Source: Rhizobium sp. CF122 | Lineage (GTDB): Bacteria > Pseudomonadota > Alphaproteobacteria > Rhizobiales > Rhizobiaceae | Assembly: GCF_000282035.1 (NCBI RefSeq) | Contig: NZ_AKKA01000025.1 | Coordinates: 1 to 54,893 of the forward strand | Length of the DNA: 54,893 bases | Direction: 5' to 3' | Shown: in pieces, positions 26,412 through 37,079 of the stretch | Layout of the letters: every line of letters starts with the position of its first letter | Position numbering within the stretch: position 1 is the stretch's first letter | The notes under the pieces: model-generated | The model's database searches: none | Told to the model about the DNA's origin: nothing | Seen by the model: only the letters and a program-made list of their open reading frames with translations | Translations under genes and position numbers: made by a program

Positions 26412-26597
26412 TTGCTGGACGAGGGAAAATTACCGTTTATTTACGATGTTTCAAAGCTGTAGTGGCGAATGCGTCACGCTTAGAAATGAAGTAAACAGAA
26501 ATTAACTTGCTCCCTTGCTTGTATGTCAAAAGCGGGTAAAACGACACACGTGGCCGGAATCGGGGGACGCCTGGAGCCGGGGACGAGAAAAAAGGTA

Positions 26598-28943
26598 ATG
26601 GGTGAAATGAAGGCTGGTTCAAGATTTTTGAACGCAGTATCGGCGGTTGCGCTGTCTGCAGGTATTGTTGCTTCGGGGGCAGGTGCAACGTTTTTCGTCT
26701 CGGCAACGACGGCAGAAGCTGCAGTCATTCAGCGCATTGATGTGCGCGGCGCAAGCCGTGTCGGCGCCGAAGCAGTGCGCTCCAACCTGACAATTCAGCC
26801 TGGCCAGAGCTTCTCCAACACCGATATCGATGACTCGGTGAAGCAACTCTACGACACCGGCTATTTCTCGGACGTCAAGATTTCCGTCTCGGGCAGCACG
26901 CTGGTTGTTGCCGTCCAGGAGGCGCAGCTCGTCAACCAGGTCGTCTTCAACGGCAACCGCAAGATCAAGGACGACAAGCTTGCTGCTGTCGTGAAGACGC
27001 ACGCGGCCGGACCTTTTAACGACGCGCAGATCCAGTCGGACATTCAGGCGATCAAGGATGCGTACGCTGCAACCGGGCGCAGTGAGGTTCAGGTGACCAC
27101 GCAAGTCGTGCCCCTCGGTGAGGGACGCGTAAATCTGGCTTTCGTCATCGACGAAGGTGATCGCACCAAGATTGCCGCTATTAATTTCGTTGGCAACAAT
27201 GCCTACAGCTCCGGCCGTCTCTCCTCGGTCATCAACACGAAGCGCTCGAACTTCCTGTCGTTCCTGACCCGCAAGGACGTTTATAGCGAAGACAAGCTCC
27301 GTGCAGACGAAGAGGCGCTGCGGCAGTTCTACTACAATCGCGGCTATGCCGACTTCCGCATCATCTCTTCGGATGCGGCGTTCGACGAGACAACGAACAA
27401 GTACACGCTGACCTTCAACATCGAAGAAGGCCCGCGCTATGATTTTGGTGCCGTGACCGTGCAGTCGACTGTTCCCGGTATTGATTCGACGCAGCTTCAG
27501 GGGCTCGTCCGCACGCACGAAGGGCAGGTCTACAGCGCCAAGGAAGTTCAGAAGTCCATGGAAGCGATCTCCGATCAGGTCGCGTCCGCCGGCTATCCTT
27601 TTGCGCGCGTCACGCCGCGCGGCAACCGCGATCTGGGTAACAACACGATTGGCGTCGAATACCTGGTTGACCAGGGTGAGCGCGCCTATGTCGAGCGCAT
27701 CGAAATCCGTGGTAACAGCCGTACGCGTGACTTTGTCATCCGTCGTGAGTTTGACATGAGCGAAGGCGACGCCTTCAATCAGCAGATGATTACGAGGGCC
27801 AAGCGCCGCCTCGAAGCTCTCGGTTATTTCTCGTCGGTCAATATCTCCACGCAGCCTGGCAGCTCGCCGGATCGCGTTGTTGTTGTCGTTGACGTGCAGG
27901 ATCAGGCGACTGGCTCGTTCGGTATCGGCGCAGGCTATGCTGCCGGCGGCGACGGTCTGCTGCTCGAAGCATCTGTCGAGGAAAAGAACTTCCTGGGTCG
28001 CGGTCAGTACATCAAGGTTAGCGCCGGTGGCGGTCAAGAAGGCTCCCAGACCTATGGCTTGAACTTCACGGAGCCCTACTTCCTGGGCTATCGTTTGGCT
28101 GTCGGTTTCGATCTTAACCACAGTGAGACGTCGAGCAACGACAACTACGACTACGAGGAAAACAGCGGTGTACTGCGTGCGACGGCGCCGATCACGGAAG
28201 ATCTGGCAACAACGTTCCGCTATAACTACAAGCAGATGAAGTACGATCCTTCGGGCTCGCTGAGCAATCTGTCGGCGCCATACCAGCATCTCGTCGAGGA
28301 CAGTCCGTGGGTGAAGTCGTCCGTTTCGCAGACGCTGACCTACAACACACTTGACGACATGACGCTGCCTCGCGAAGGCATATATGCAAGCGCCACGCAG
28401 GAAATTGCTGGCTTGGGCGGTGACTCGGAGTTCTATAAGATCTACGGTAAGGCACGGTATTACCACCTGCTGGCGGATGATGCCGATATCATCGGTTCGG
28501 TTGCGGGTTCGGCGGGTTATGTCGTCGGTTTTGGCGACAACTTGAACGTCTTTGACCAGTTCACGCTGACCAACGGCGATATTCGCGGCTTCGAGAACAA
28601 GGGCATCGGCCCACGCATTGCCGGCGCAAACGACGACCCGCTCGGTGGGACGACCTATTTTACGGTGTCGGCTGAAGCGACCTTCCCACTCCCTGCGTTC
28701 CCGCGTGACTTCGGCTTGCGCGGCGCCGTGTTCGCCGATGCAGGTACGCTGTTTGGCAATGATGTCGATCCGCGTGGTGATAGTGTGAACGGCGTTGATG
28801 CATCGCTCCGGGCTTCTGTCGGTGTCGGTCTTATGTGGGCGTCGCCATTCGGTACACTGCGCGTCGACTACGCTATTCCGGTTCTCAAGGAAGACTTCGA
28901 CAAGACTCAACACTTCAAGTTTGGCATAAACAACCAATTCTGA
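26598..28943 (+). CDS. bamA: Outer membrane protein assembly factor BamA
   Basis: The 781-residue protein starts with a long signal peptide that ends TTAEA. Five POTRA domains span roughly residues 40-420 (first: [19 protein letters not shown]; conserved turn motifs recur). The C-terminal Omp85 barrel follows, with the IRGF-like segment [13 protein letters not shown] and the terminal strand FKFGINNQF ending in Phe, as expected for an outer-membrane barrel. It catalyses beta-barrel insertion. The start is uncertain: ATG 26598 (MGEMKAG) or 26607 (MKAGSRF) are near AAAAGG; 26523 has no Shine-Dalgarno. rseP and lpxD flank it as in most Gram-negatives. Confidence 0.95.
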   Translation: MGEMKAGSRFLNAVSAVALSAGIVASGAGATFFVSATTAEAAVIQRIDVRGASRVGAEAVRSNLTIQPGQSFSNTDIDDSVKQLYDTGYFSDVKISVSGSTLVVAVQEAQLVNQVVFNGNRKIKDDKLAAVVKTHAAGPFNDAQIQSDIQAIKDAYAATGRSEVQVTTQVVPLGEGRVNLAFVIDEGDRTKIAAINFVGNNAYSSGRLSSVINTKRSNFLSFLTRKDVYSEDKLRADEEALRQFYYNRGYADFRIISSDAAFDETTNKYTLTFNIEEGPRYDFGAVTVQSTVPGIDSTQLQGLVRTHEGQVYSAKEVQKSMEAISDQVASAGYPFARVTPRGNRDLGNNTIGVEYLVDQGERAYVERIEIRGNSRTRDFVIRREFDMSEGDAFNQQMITRAKRRLEALGYFSSVNISTQPGSSPDRVVVVVDVQDQATGSFGIGAGYAAGGDGLLLEASVEEKNFLGRGQYIKVSAGGGQEGSQTYGLNFTEPYFLGYRLAVGFDLNHSETSSNDNYDYEENSGVLRATAPITEDLATTFRYNYKQMKYDPSGSLSNLSAPYQHLVEDSPWVKSSVSQTLTYNTLDDMTLPREGIYASATQEIAGLGGDSEFYKIYGKARYYHLLADDADIIGSVAGSAGYVVGFGDNLNVFDQFTLTNGDIRGFENKGIGPRIAGANDDPLGGTTYFTVSAEATFPLPAFPRDFGLRGAVFADAGTLFGNDVDPRGDSVNGVDASLRASVGVGLMWASPFGTLRVDYAIPVLKEDFDKTQHFKFGINNQF

Positions 28944-28993
28944 TATCGGCAGTCCGGAACCGTAAAACCGAATTCCGTTCTGGAGATTTGCCG

Positions 28994-30055
28994 ATGGAGC
29001 AAAATGATTTTTTTCTGCCCCATGATGGCGTGAAACTCTCGGAGTTGGCGCAATATCTTGGGGCAGAGCTTGCTGATCTCAAAACTGCAGATGTGCTGAT
29101 CCGTTCCGTTTCGCCTGTTAGCCGGGCGAAGGCGGGGGATCTCTGTTACATCATGTCGAAGAAGAGCAAGGACGAGCTCGCGACGTGTGCGGCGTCTGCC
29201 GTGCTTTGCAGCGCCGGTCTGAGATCACTGGTGCCCGATCATCTGCCTGTTCTGATTTCGAAGAATGCTCATGCTGCTTTTGCCATGGCGGGGGGCTATC
29301 TCTATCCGAAGGCGCTGCGGCCTGGAGCACTGTTGTCGGAAGCTTCCGGTATCTCCGATCGTGCGATCGTTGATCCGACGGCCCGGCTCGAGGGCAGGGT
29401 TTCGGTCGAGCCATTCGCGGTCATCGGCGCGCATGCCGAAATCGGCGAGGGCACACACATCGGAGCGGGCGCCGTCATCGGACCGAACGTCAAGATCGGC
29501 CGTAATTGTACGATCGCGGCTGGCGCAAGCGTGCTGTGCGCACTCGTCGGTAACGGCGTTATCATTCACAACGGTGCGCGGATTGGCCAGGATGGCTTCG
29601 GTTATGCTCCAGGTCCGCGCGGGATGATCAAGATCGTGCAGATCGGTCGGGTCATCATTCAGGATCATGTCGAGATCGGCGCCAACACGTCGATCGATCG
29701 CGGGACGATGGATGATACGGTCGTCGGCGAAGGCACGAAGATCGACAATCAGGTACAGATCGGCCACAACGTCCGCATTGGACGCCATTGCGCCATCGTT
29801 TCCCAGGTCGGTATTGCCGGCAGCACGGTGCTTGGCGATGGCGTGCAGATCGGCGGTCAGGCCGGACTGAACGGACATATCAAAATCGGTGACGGAGTGC
29901 AGATCGCCGCGAAAAGCGGCGTGATCGGAGATATACCTGCCGGCGAACGTTACGGTGGTGTGCCCGCGCGTCCGATCCACGATTTTCTGCGAGAGACGGC
30001 AGCGATTTTGGCGCGATCAGCGGGCAGCAAGAAAACGGGAGAAAAGAATGACTGA
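28994..30055 (+). CDS. lpxD: UDP-3-O-acylglucosamine N-acyltransferase LpxD
   Basis: The 353-residue enzyme adds the second acyl chain in lipid A synthesis. It has the uridine-binding N-terminal domain (about 1-110), then a left-handed beta-helix of hexapeptides ([33 protein letters not shown]). The catalytic His, in QIGHN, is about residue 258. ATG 28994 lies 50 bases after bamA. Its last eight bases overlap fabZ (ATGACTGA), which indicates translational coupling. Confidence 0.96.
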   Translation: MEQNDFFLPHDGVKLSELAQYLGAELADLKTADVLIRSVSPVSRAKAGDLCYIMSKKSKDELATCAASAVLCSAGLRSLVPDHLPVLISKNAHAAFAMAGGYLYPKALRPGALLSEASGISDRAIVDPTARLEGRVSVEPFAVIGAHAEIGEGTHIGAGAVIGPNVKIGRNCTIAAGASVLCALVGNGVIIHNGARIGQDGFGYAPGPRGMIKIVQIGRVIIQDHVEIGANTSIDRGTMDDTVVGEGTKIDNQVQIGHNVRIGRHCAIVSQVGIAGSTVLGDGVQIGGQAGLNGHIKIGDGVQIAAKSGVIGDIPAGERYGGVPARPIHDFLRETAAILARSAGSKKTGEKND

Positions 30056-30515
30056 GGAAGCCAAGACTTCGCTCTCTTCGGCAGATATCATTGAGATCAT
30101 GAAGCTGCTGCCACATCGTTATCCGTTCCTGCTAGTGGACCGGATCATCAATATTGACGGCGACGAATCCGCGGTAGGCATCAAGAACGTGACCGCAAAC
30201 GAACCGCATTTCACCGGTCACTTTCCCGAATCGCCAATCATGCCGGGTGTACTGCTCATCGAAGGCATGGCGCAGACGGCCGGAGCGATCTGCGCCAAGA
30301 AGCAAGACGAAACCGGGAATCTGGTCTACTTCATGACGATCGACAATGCGCGTTTCCGCAAGCCGGTCATTCCCGGCGATCGTGTCGAATATCACGTGAA
30401 GAAACAGAAGCAGCGCGGTAATATCTGGAAGTTCCATTGCGATGCTAAGGTTGATGGAGCGCTCGTCGCCGAAGCTGACATCGGGGCGATGATCGTTCGC
30501 AAGGATCAAGCATGA
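30048..30515 (+). CDS. fabZ: 3-hydroxyacyl-ACP dehydratase FabZ
   Basis: The 155-residue hot-dog-fold enzyme dehydrates beta-hydroxyacyl-ACP in fatty-acid elongation and competes with LpxA/LpxD for hydroxyacyl-ACP. It has [14 protein letters not shown], active-site His58 (HFTGHFPE) and Glu72 ([11 protein letters not shown]). ATG 30048 has GGGAGAAAAG in front. It overlaps lpxD upstream and lpxA downstream (ATGA). Confidence 0.97.
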   Translation: MTEEAKTSLSSADIIEIMKLLPHRYPFLLVDRIINIDGDESAVGIKNVTANEPHFTGHFPESPIMPGVLLIEGMAQTAGAICAKKQDETGNLVYFMTIDNARFRKPVIPGDRVEYHVKKQKQRGNIWKFHCDAKVDGALVAEADIGAMIVRKDQA

Positions 30516-31330
30516 GCACCATAGCAGCCAGCGCCAGCATTCACGCCATGGCGGTCGTCGAAGACGGCGCCGTCGTCGGCGAGAACGTCAAGATCGGCCC
30601 TTTTTGCCACGTCGGGCCGAAGGTCGCGCTGGGCGATAATGTGGAACTGCTGGCGCATGCGGTTGTGGCCGGCAAGACGACGATCGGTAAGGGCTGCCGC
30701 ATTTTTCCGATGGCCGTTATCGGTGGAGATCCTCAGAGCGTTCATCATGGCGGCGAAGAGACGACCTTGACGATCGGCGACAACTGCACGTTCCGCGAAG
30801 GCGTGACGGTAAACACGGGAACTGCCGATTTCGGTGGCCAGACGATTGTCGGCAATGACAATCTCTTCCTGGCGAATTCCCATATCGCCCATGATTGCCG
30901 GGTCGGAAACAATGTCATCATGTCCAACAATGTGATGCTCGCGGGCCACGTCACGATCGAGGATCGTGTCATTCTGGGTGGCGGCTGTGCCGTGCATCAG
31001 TTCACGCGCGTCGGCCGGCAGGCCTTTGTCGGTGGGCTCTCGGCTGTCAGTTATGATGTCATTCCCTATGGCATGCTCAATGGCAATCCCGGTCTTCTGA
31101 GCGGCCTGAACGTCGTTGGCATGACCCGCGCTGGTGTTGACCGGGCGACGATTCATGCCGTGCGGCGCGCCTACAAGGCGATCTTTGAAGGCGACGGTTC
31201 AATCCGTGACAACGCCGCCGCGATCCGGGATGAGTACGCCGATTGCGAACAGGTCATTCAGATTCTCGACTTTATCGCCGCGGAAAGCGATCGCGCTCTT
31301 TCCTCTCCGACCAGGGGACAGAAAGGGTGA
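30512..31330 (+). CDS. lpxA: UDP-N-acetylglucosamine acyltransferase LpxA
   Basis: This 272-residue trimeric beta-helix enzyme catalyses the first step of lipid A synthesis. Hexapeptide repeats run from about residue 5 to 190, followed by the helical C-terminal domain. The catalytic His is His127 in [10 protein letters not shown] (His125 in E. coli); His124 in the same loop is also kept. GGDPQS and [10 protein letters not shown] match the family. It overlaps fabZ by four bases. Confidence 0.97.
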   Translation: MSTIAASASIHAMAVVEDGAVVGENVKIGPFCHVGPKVALGDNVELLAHAVVAGKTTIGKGCRIFPMAVIGGDPQSVHHGGEETTLTIGDNCTFREGVTVNTGTADFGGQTIVGNDNLFLANSHIAHDCRVGNNVIMSNNVMLAGHVTIEDRVILGGGCAVHQFTRVGRQAFVGGLSAVSYDVIPYGMLNGNPGLLSGLNVVGMTRAGVDRATIHAVRRAYKAIFEGDGSIRDNAAAIRDEYADCEQVIQILDFIAAESDRALSSPTRGQKG

Positions 31331-31333
31331 TGC

Positions 31334-32215
31334 TTGGCTCTCGCTGGTGACATGGCAAAAGGCCGCTTGGCTATCATCGCAGGCAGCGGCCTTCTACCGT
31401 CTCATGTCGCCACTGCGGCGCGGCAAGCAGGCGAGAACCCCTTCATCATCGCTCTGAAGGACGAGGCCGACCGTTCTTGGGAAGGCTTTGACCACGCCGT
31501 CATTGGCGTCGGCGATTTCGCCGCTCTCAACCGGATCTTTGAAAGCAACCGCATAGATCGCGTTGTCATGTCTGGTGGTGTACGCCGGCGCCCGGAGTGG
31601 CGCGAAGTTCGGCCGACACTGAAGACCCTCGCGAAATTGCCGTCGACAATCCGCACGCTGCTCGCTGGCGGCGACGATACGGTGCTGCGCATGGTCATCG
31701 CCCTGATCGAAGAGAATGGGCGCCGGGTTGTCGGCGCGCACGAGATCGCACCGGATCTGCTTGCCTGCGTCGGTCCATTGAGCGCAGTGCAGCCAAGCGC
31801 CGACGACACGAAGGACATAGTACGAGCAGCAGAAGCGGCGGATGCTCTCGGTAGGCTGGACGTTGGCCAGGGGTCGGTTTCAGTCGGTGGCCGTATCGTT
31901 GCGCTCGAGGGAGTGGAAGGCACAGACAGCATGCTAGAGCGTGTCGCGAACCTGCGGTCGGCCGGACGGATTTCCGCGCGCCGGCGCGGAGTGCTCGTGA
32001 AACTCTGCAAGCCTCAGCAGGATATCCGCGCGGACCTGCCGTCGATCGGTATTTCGACGATCGAGAACCTGCGCCAGGCGGGATTGGCCGGCGTGGCGAT
32101 TGAGGCGGGTCGCTCGCTGATCCTGGAGCGTGACGCTGTCATAAAGGCTGCGGATGAGGCCGGTATCTTCGTGTGCGGACTGGATAGGGGATTGCCATCC
32201 TGGGGGCTAGCGTGA
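31334..32215 (+). CDS. lpxI: UDP-2,3-diacylglucosamine diphosphatase LpxI
   Basis: This protein hydrolyses UDP-2,3-diacylglucosamine to lipid X by the LpxI (DUF1009) chemistry used by alphaproteobacteria in place of LpxH. Visible blocks are GRLAIIAGSGLLP, VVMSGGVRRRPEW, RTLLAGGDDTVL and, in the C-terminal catalytic domain, DVGQGSVSVGGRIVALEGVEGTD and KPQQDIRADLPSIG. The start is ambiguous: TTG 31334 has GAAAGGG at good spacing, while ATG 31352 (MAKGRLAI) has a poor site but matches the family N-terminus. GTGA overlap with lpxB follows. Confidence 0.92.
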   Translation: MALAGDMAKGRLAIIAGSGLLPSHVATAARQAGENPFIIALKDEADRSWEGFDHAVIGVGDFAALNRIFESNRIDRVVMSGGVRRRPEWREVRPTLKTLAKLPSTIRTLLAGGDDTVLRMVIALIEENGRRVVGAHEIAPDLLACVGPLSAVQPSADDTKDIVRAAEAADALGRLDVGQGSVSVGGRIVALEGVEGTDSMLERVANLRSAGRISARRRGVLVKLCKPQQDIRADLPSIGISTIENLRQAGLAGVAIEAGRSLILERDAVIKAADEAGIFVCGLDRGLPSWGLA

Positions 32216-33393
32216 GCGAGGCTTCACTGAAAGTTGCCATTATTGTTGGAGAGGTTTCTGGCGACCTCCTGGGCGCGGACCTGATCGCCGCCTTGAAACG
32301 ACAGTTTCCTGGCAGTGTGGAACTGATCGGCGTCGGTGGCGAAGGGCTGGAGGCGCAGGGCCTGCGCTCGCTTTTCGATTTCTCCGAACTGCAGGTCATG
32401 GGCATCACGCAGGTTCTATCGAAACTGCCACGGCTGGTTCGGCGTATTGGTGAGACTGCGACGACGATCATCGCCGCAAAGCCTGATGTGCTTATTATAG
32501 TCGATAGTCCCGACTTCACTCACAGGGTCGCAAAGCGCGTGCGAACGGCGCTGCCCGACCTGCCGGTTGTCAATTATGTTTGTCCCAGCGTATGGGCGTG
32601 GAAAGAATACCGCGCGCAGCGCATGCTCGCCTATGTCGACCAGGTGCTAGCGGTCTTGCCCTTTGAGCCGGAAGTGATGCGCAAGTTGGGCGGTCCGCCA
32701 ACGACCTACGTCGGTCACCGTTTGACCGCCGATCCGAACCTGCTGGGAGCGCGACGCCAGCGCGAGCAGACGAAACCTCGAAACGAAACCGACCGCAAGA
32801 CGGTGATGTTGCTGCCGGGTTCGCGCTCGTCCGAGATCATGAAGCTGCTGCCGCATTTTGGCGATGCCGTGAGCGAGCTGGTGGCCCGCAACGGAGATGT
32901 GCGCTTCGTTTTGCCGACCATGCCGCGACGCGAATCCATGATCCGTGATCTCGTCAAGGATTGGACGACCAAGCCCGAGATCGTGACGGGCGCGGAGGCG
33001 AAGTGGCAGGCATTCGCTGAAGCGGATGCGGCCATGGCCGCGTCCGGGACTGTCGTGCTCGAGCTGGCACTGACCGGTGTTCCCTGCATTTCGGCCTACA
33101 AGACGGACTGGATCATCAAGCTCATGACCAGCAAGATCAAAACGTGGAGCGCGGCTCTTCCGAACCTGATCGCCGACTACGCTATTGTACCCGAATATAT
33201 CAATGACGTGGTCAGAGGCGGCAGCTTTGCACGCTGGATGGAGAAGCTTGCGGCAGACACCTTGCCGCGACGGGCGATGATGGAGGGGTTTGACGTTCTC
33301 TGGCAGAGGATGCAGACCGAAAAGCCGCCCGGAGAACACGCGGCAGAGATCGTTCTCGACGTCCTTCAAAAGAAAAAGCCCGGCCATTTCTGA
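32212..33393 (+). CDS. lpxB: Lipid-A-disaccharide synthase LpxB
   Basis: The 393-residue peripheral membrane glycosyltransferase (GT19) condenses lipid X with UDP-diacylglucosamine. It has GEVSGDLLGADLI at the N-terminus, PDVLIIVDSPDFTHRVAKRVR, YVCPSVWAWK, LPFEPEVM, TYVGHR and LLPGSRSSEI. It starts with GTG overlapping the lpxI stop by four bases and is the last gene of the envelope cluster, followed by a strong bidirectional terminator. Confidence 0.96.
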   Translation: MSEASLKVAIIVGEVSGDLLGADLIAALKRQFPGSVELIGVGGEGLEAQGLRSLFDFSELQVMGITQVLSKLPRLVRRIGETATTIIAAKPDVLIIVDSPDFTHRVAKRVRTALPDLPVVNYVCPSVWAWKEYRAQRMLAYVDQVLAVLPFEPEVMRKLGGPPTTYVGHRLTADPNLLGARRQREQTKPRNETDRKTVMLLPGSRSSEIMKLLPHFGDAVSELVARNGDVRFVLPTMPRRESMIRDLVKDWTTKPEIVTGAEAKWQAFAEADAAMAASGTVVLELALTGVPCISAYKTDWIIKLMTSKIKTWSAALPNLIADYAIVPEYINDVVRGGSFARWMEKLAADTLPRRAMMEGFDVLWQRMQTEKPPGEHAAEIVLDVLQKKKPGHF

Positions 33394-33404
33394 CCGGGCT
33401 TTTT
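33373..33404. terminator. Bidirectional terminator between lpxB and gltA
   Basis: AAAAAGCCCGG and CCGGGCTTTTT form an 11-bp stem around a 10-base loop. It has a T-run on either strand, so it can end both lpxB and convergent gltA transcripts. Its left arm lies inside the lpxB 3' end. Confidence 0.9.
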
Positions 33405-33422
33405 GCAGACTGCTATCGCGGT

Positions 33423-34712
33423 TTAGCGCTTGGAGACCGGCAGGTAATCACGCTGCGGCTCGCCGATGTAGAGCTGGCGCGGGCGACCGATACGCTGTTC
33501 CGGATCTTCGATCATCTCGTTCCACTGGGCAATCCAGCCGACCGTGCGAGCGAGAGCAAACAGCACGGTGAACATGGTCGTGGGGAAGCCCAGAGCCTTC
33601 AGCGTGATGCCGGAGTAGAAGTCGATGTTCGGATAGAGCTTCTTCTCGATGAAGTATTCATCGGTCAGTGCAATGCGCTCGAGTTCCATCGCGACTTCGA
33701 GCAACGGATCGTCCTTGACGCCGAGTTCGCCGAGAACCTCATGCGTCGTCTTCTGCATGATCTTGGCGCGCGGATCGTAGTTCTTGTAGACGCGGTGACC
33801 GAAGCCCATCAGACGGAACGGATCGTTCTTGTCCTTGGCACGGGCAATGTATTCCGGAATACGGTCAACGGTGCCGATCTCGGTCAGCATGTTCAGCGCC
33901 GCTTCATTGGCGCCGCCGTGAGCCGGGCCCCACAGGCATGCTATGCCGGCCGCGATGCAGGCAAACGGGTTTGCGCCCGACGAGCCGGCGAGGCGCACGG
34001 TCGAGGTCGACGCGTTCTGCTCATGATCGGCGTGCAGGATGAAGATGCGGTCCATGGCGCGGGCCAGAACCGGATTGACCACATATTCCTCGCAGGGAAC
34101 TGCGAAGCACATGCGCAGGAAGTTCGAGGCGTAGTCGAGATCGTTCTTCGGGTAAACGAAGGGCTGGCCGATGTGATACTTGTAGGCCATGGCAGCGAGC
34201 GTCGGCATCTTGGCGATCATCCGCAGGCTTGCGACCATGCGCTGATGCGGATCGGTGATGTCGGTGGAATCATGGTAGAAGGCCGACAACGCGCCGACGC
34301 AGCCGCACATGACGGCCATCGGATGCGCGTCGCGGCGGAAGCCCGTGAAGAACCGGCTCATCTGCTCATGCACCATCGTGTGATGCGTGACGCGATAGTC
34401 GAAATCCTTCTTCTGGGCAGCGGTCGGCAGTTCTCCGTAGAGAAGCAGGTAGCAGACCTCGAGGAAGTCGCCGTGCTCGGCAAGTTGCTCGATCGGATAA
34501 CCGCGATGAAGCAATACGCCGGCATCACCATCGATATACGTGATTTTCGATTCACAGGATGCGGTCGAGGTGAAACCAGGATCGTACGTGAAGGAAGCCG
34601 TGTTCTTGTACAGGGCGCCGATATCGATGACATCAGGGCCAATCGTGCCGCTCTTGACGGCGAGATCGACTGATTTATCACCGATTTTCAGTGTTGCGCT
34701 TTGTTCCGTCAT
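33423..34712 (-). CDS. gltA: Citrate synthase (type I, hexameric NADH-sensitive type)
   Basis: The 429-residue enzyme condenses oxaloacetate and acetyl-CoA. It has the catalytic [10 protein letters not shown] region, [15 protein letters not shown] and [18 protein letters not shown], plus the [20 protein letters not shown]-terminal domain typical of the Gram-negative type I enzymes. ATG 34712 follows TTTGGAGGATCAGA. An inverted repeat TGGCGC-N7-GCGCCA (34735-34753) lies in its leader. Confidence 0.97.
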   Translation of the reverse strand: MTEQSATLKIGDKSVDLAVKSGTIGPDVIDIGALYKNTASFTYDPGFTSTASCESKITYIDGDAGVLLHRGYPIEQLAEHGDFLEVCYLLLYGELPTAAQKKDFDYRVTHHTMVHEQMSRFFTGFRRDAHPMAVMCGCVGALSAFYHDSTDITDPHQRMVASLRMIAKMPTLAAMAYKYHIGQPFVYPKNDLDYASNFLRMCFAVPCEEYVVNPVLARAMDRIFILHADHEQNASTSTVRLAGSSGANPFACIAAGIACLWGPAHGGANEAALNMLTEIGTVDRIPEYIARAKDKNDPFRLMGFGHRVYKNYDPRAKIMQKTTHEVLGELGVKDDPLLEVAMELERIALTDEYFIEKKLYPNIDFYSGITLKALGFPTTMFTVLFALARTVGWIAQWNEMIEDPEQRIGRPRQLYIGEPQRDYLPVSKR

Positions 34713-34734
34713 TCTGATCCTCCAAACTGGCGGT

Positions 34735-34753
34735 TGGCGCCATAAAAGCGCCA
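34735..34753 (-). promoter_or_regulatory. Inverted repeat in the gltA leader
   Basis: TGGCGC and GCGCCA flank CATAAAA, starting 23 bases upstream of the gltA ATG. It may be an operator or a leader hairpin. The remaining gap to about 35054 holds no gene I can support. Confidence 0.35.
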
Positions 34754-35054
34754 TAGGGTTAAGCGTCGTCGACGATAGCTATATGATCGCGCGCCTAATG
34801 CCAAGTTACCGTGGTGCCATTTTGTGCATCGCAGTATCAACTTTTGGGCACTGCTGCGATGAACCCTGCGCATAGCAGAAGCTAATGATAATCCTTGGCT
34901 TTTCTGATTTCCGATTTTCCTTCAGATTTCAATCAATTACTGTTGCTTCAAGCCTCGAGAGCTTGCATTGTGGTTGCAAGGGCGGCTGTTTTTGGGCGCA
35001 GATGCATGCCGGGGTTGAAGCCATTTGAGGTAAGAAAGGCCGCCCCGGGCGCGG

Positions 35055-36183
35055 GTGCGCCTGCTCGTGCGGCAGAGCCTTATTTTCTCCGGCCTCAATC
35101 TACTCCCAAGCCTCCGCGCCTTCCGCACGCCATCACTCGTTTCCTGGCCAACGCGGGGTACGACCGCGACTCTCGGCTGCTCATCGTGGTTTCGACGCGC
35201 TGTGGCAACGGAGATGGAACATGGGCGGTTCGTCCTGTTTTCTCCGGTCTTCCTCGGGACTGGCGCCGTCCTCTAGTTTGAGTTCGCAAGTGATCCGCCA
35301 GCAATCCGCCTGGGAGCATAGATTGTCGCGTCGGCCCTGATTGCGCTGGCGGCAGGCCAAGGCCGCCCACTCATCCGAAATCTTGCGCAGGCAGGCGTAT
35401 TGGGTGTTCTGGGAATGCTTTCCGCCCAGTTCGAAACGCGGAGCAAGGCGACCGTCATATTGGATTCATCTGTAGCTACGACGATTACGGGCCGCGTCGA
35501 GCGTCGGGAAGGCGATGGCCGTGGCCGCTGGCGCTACATCATCTCGCTCTCGCAGACGCAGTCGCCCGGGACATTGTCATTGCCGAGGACGGCAGCCTTG
35601 TCGAGATTGTCAAAGGGCAAGTCCTTGCACTAATCGACTCCATCCGACTGACTTCATCTTCGATCAATGGCGAAGGGCGCTCGCGGCGGACCTAGACCAG
35701 CCACCGCGATCATTGGACGGCGTCGGCCCTGTTCGGCAGCGGGATAATAAAGGTGAAGCTCAACGGCTCTCGGCAGCGGAACTGCGTAATGCTCGCAATG
35801 CGTTGCGTCAGGCTGCGATGGGCGCTGCGAATCGCTTCGTATGCCTGAAAGGCGCCTGGTGCACCGCCACGCATGATAGCGGCTACGTCCTGACAATCGT
35901 CGAAAACCCTGTGTACTTCGGCGCTGCGTGCGACACCGCCGATATCGTCGTAACGCCTGCTCGCCTGCGCGTGACGGAATGCCGGTCGGGCGCACTGCTA
36001 TTCACCGGCGAAACCTCGCGCCGCTCGGGCCCCGCTGAGATACGGATAGACGACCAGGGAACACCCATCGTGACGACCTCGTATACCACGCATGATCGCC
36101 CCTGGATGCGGCATCGGGCATACAACTGTCGAAGCGGTACGTTTGACGACGAGCTGCCTGTCGTTAGTGATAACGGCGAATGA
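35055..36183 (+). pseudogene. comEC: Broken comEC remnant (competence DNA channel), ends only
   Basis: Two separated parts of a ComEC/Rec2-type protein are readable. The first (about 35190-35568) has RAVATEMEHGRF, PVFLGTGAVL, then TAG (35274-35276) where Trp is expected, another TAG about 15 codons on, ILDS, TITGRVERREGD and GRWRYIISLSQTQSP. The second part, in different frames, runs from DIVIAEDGSLVEIV (about 35570) through DFIFDQWRRALA, FVCLKGAWCTA, ENPVYFGAACDTADIVVT, CRSGALLFTGET and DRPWMRHRAYNCRSG to TGA 36181-36183. The membrane channel domain and most of the metallo-beta-lactamase-like domain, some 450 residues or more, are missing. At least two nonsense codons and two frameshifts remain. 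It converges on lexA, overlapping its 3' end by 20 bases. Confidence 0.78.
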
Positions 36184-36880
36184 GGCCGACCAGCTTGCCC
36201 TGAACCTTGACGCGGTCGGGTCCGAAAATGCGCGTTTCATAAGCCGGGTTCGCGGCCTCAAGCGCAATGGAGGCGCCCTTGCGGCGGAAACGCTTGAGGG
36301 TCGCTTCCTCGTCATCGACGAGTGCGACAACGATGTCGCCGGCATTTGCCGTGCTGGCGTTGCGGATGATCACTGTGTCGCCGTCGAAGATGCCGGCTTC
36401 GATCATCGAGTCGCCCTTCACCTCAAGCGCATAGTGCTCGCCCGGGCCAAGCATGTCGGCCGGAACTGTAATGTCGTGGGTATTGTTCTGGATTGCTGAA
36501 ATCGGCACGCCGGCAGCAATCCGCCCCATAACCGGTACGGAAGCCGAGCTGTCGTTGTCGGCATGTGCAGCCGGCTTCGGCGGCGCAACCGGCTGCGGCT
36601 TGCCGAGGCTGCCTTCGATGACGCTCGGCGAAAAGCCGCGGCGGGGCTGGAGGCTCGGATTATATGCCTCCGGCAGCTTGATGACCTCCAATGCGCGGGC
36701 CCGATTAGGCAGTCGGCGAATGAAGCCCCGTTCTTCGAGCGCAGTAATCAGCCGGTGGATGCCCGACTTGGACGCGAGATCCAAGGCGTCCTTCATTTCG
36801 TCGAAAGACGGAGGGACACCGGATTCCTTCATTCGCTCGTGAATGAAGAGAAGAAGCTCCTGTTGCTTGCGCGTCAGCAT
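36164..36880 (-). CDS. lexA: SOS response repressor LexA
   Basis: The 238-residue repressor has a winged-helix DNA-binding domain (1-70: [43 protein letters not shown]). A proline-rich linker follows, then the S24 peptidase domain. The self-cleavage bond is Ala123-Gly124 (RIAAGVP), and the nucleophile and base are Ser158 (KGDSM) and Lys196 (TLKRF). The longer linker and N-terminus are alphaproteobacterial. A GTTC-N7-GTTC box lies 50 bases upstream, so it probably represses itself. Confidence 0.96.
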   Translation of the reverse strand: MLTRKQQELLLFIHERMKESGVPPSFDEMKDALDLASKSGIHRLITALEERGFIRRLPNRARALEVIKLPEAYNPSLQPRRGFSPSVIEGSLGKPQPVAPPKPAAHADNDSSASVPVMGRIAAGVPISAIQNNTHDITVPADMLGPGEHYALEVKGDSMIEAGIFDGDTVIIRNASTANAGDIVVALVDDEEATLKRFRRKGASIALEAANPAYETRIFGPDRVKVQGKLVGLIRRYH

Positions 36881-36929
36881 CGAAGTTGAACCCCAGAGTC
36901 GTGAAACAAAGCCAGAACAGACACTATAT

Positions 36930-36944
36930 GTTCCATATGTGTTC
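36930..36944. promoter_or_regulatory. SOS box (LexA operator) in front of lexA
   Basis: GTTC-CATATGT-GTTC is an exact match to the alphaproteobacterial LexA consensus GTTC-N7-GTTC (direct repeat), 49 bases upstream of the lexA start. It lies in the lexA/VOC divergent region, 135 bases from the VOC gene start. Confidence 0.88.
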
Positions 36945-37079
36945 CGCAAGTACCTAAATTTTCATAAAACTTGCCTGCAACTTGCTCAGTTTTTGCGTCG
37001 CATTTGAGTGAAAGCGTAGAAGGGGGTTGCATTGTTGCCTTGCCCGGCGCACATCTTCGCAAATTCCGGAGAGTTTGCC

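Noticed and set aside
26619..28937. Very long open frame (772 codons) antisense to bamA
   Set aside because: It mirrors the codon bias of bamA on the opposite strand, has no domain, and no ribosome site; bamA is certain.
34895..35281. 128-codon plus-strand frame upstream of the comEC remnant as a separate gene
   Set aside because: Its composition is low-complexity Arg/Pro/Ala, it has no ribosome site, and its 3' half overlaps in another frame the recognisable comEC N-terminal text.
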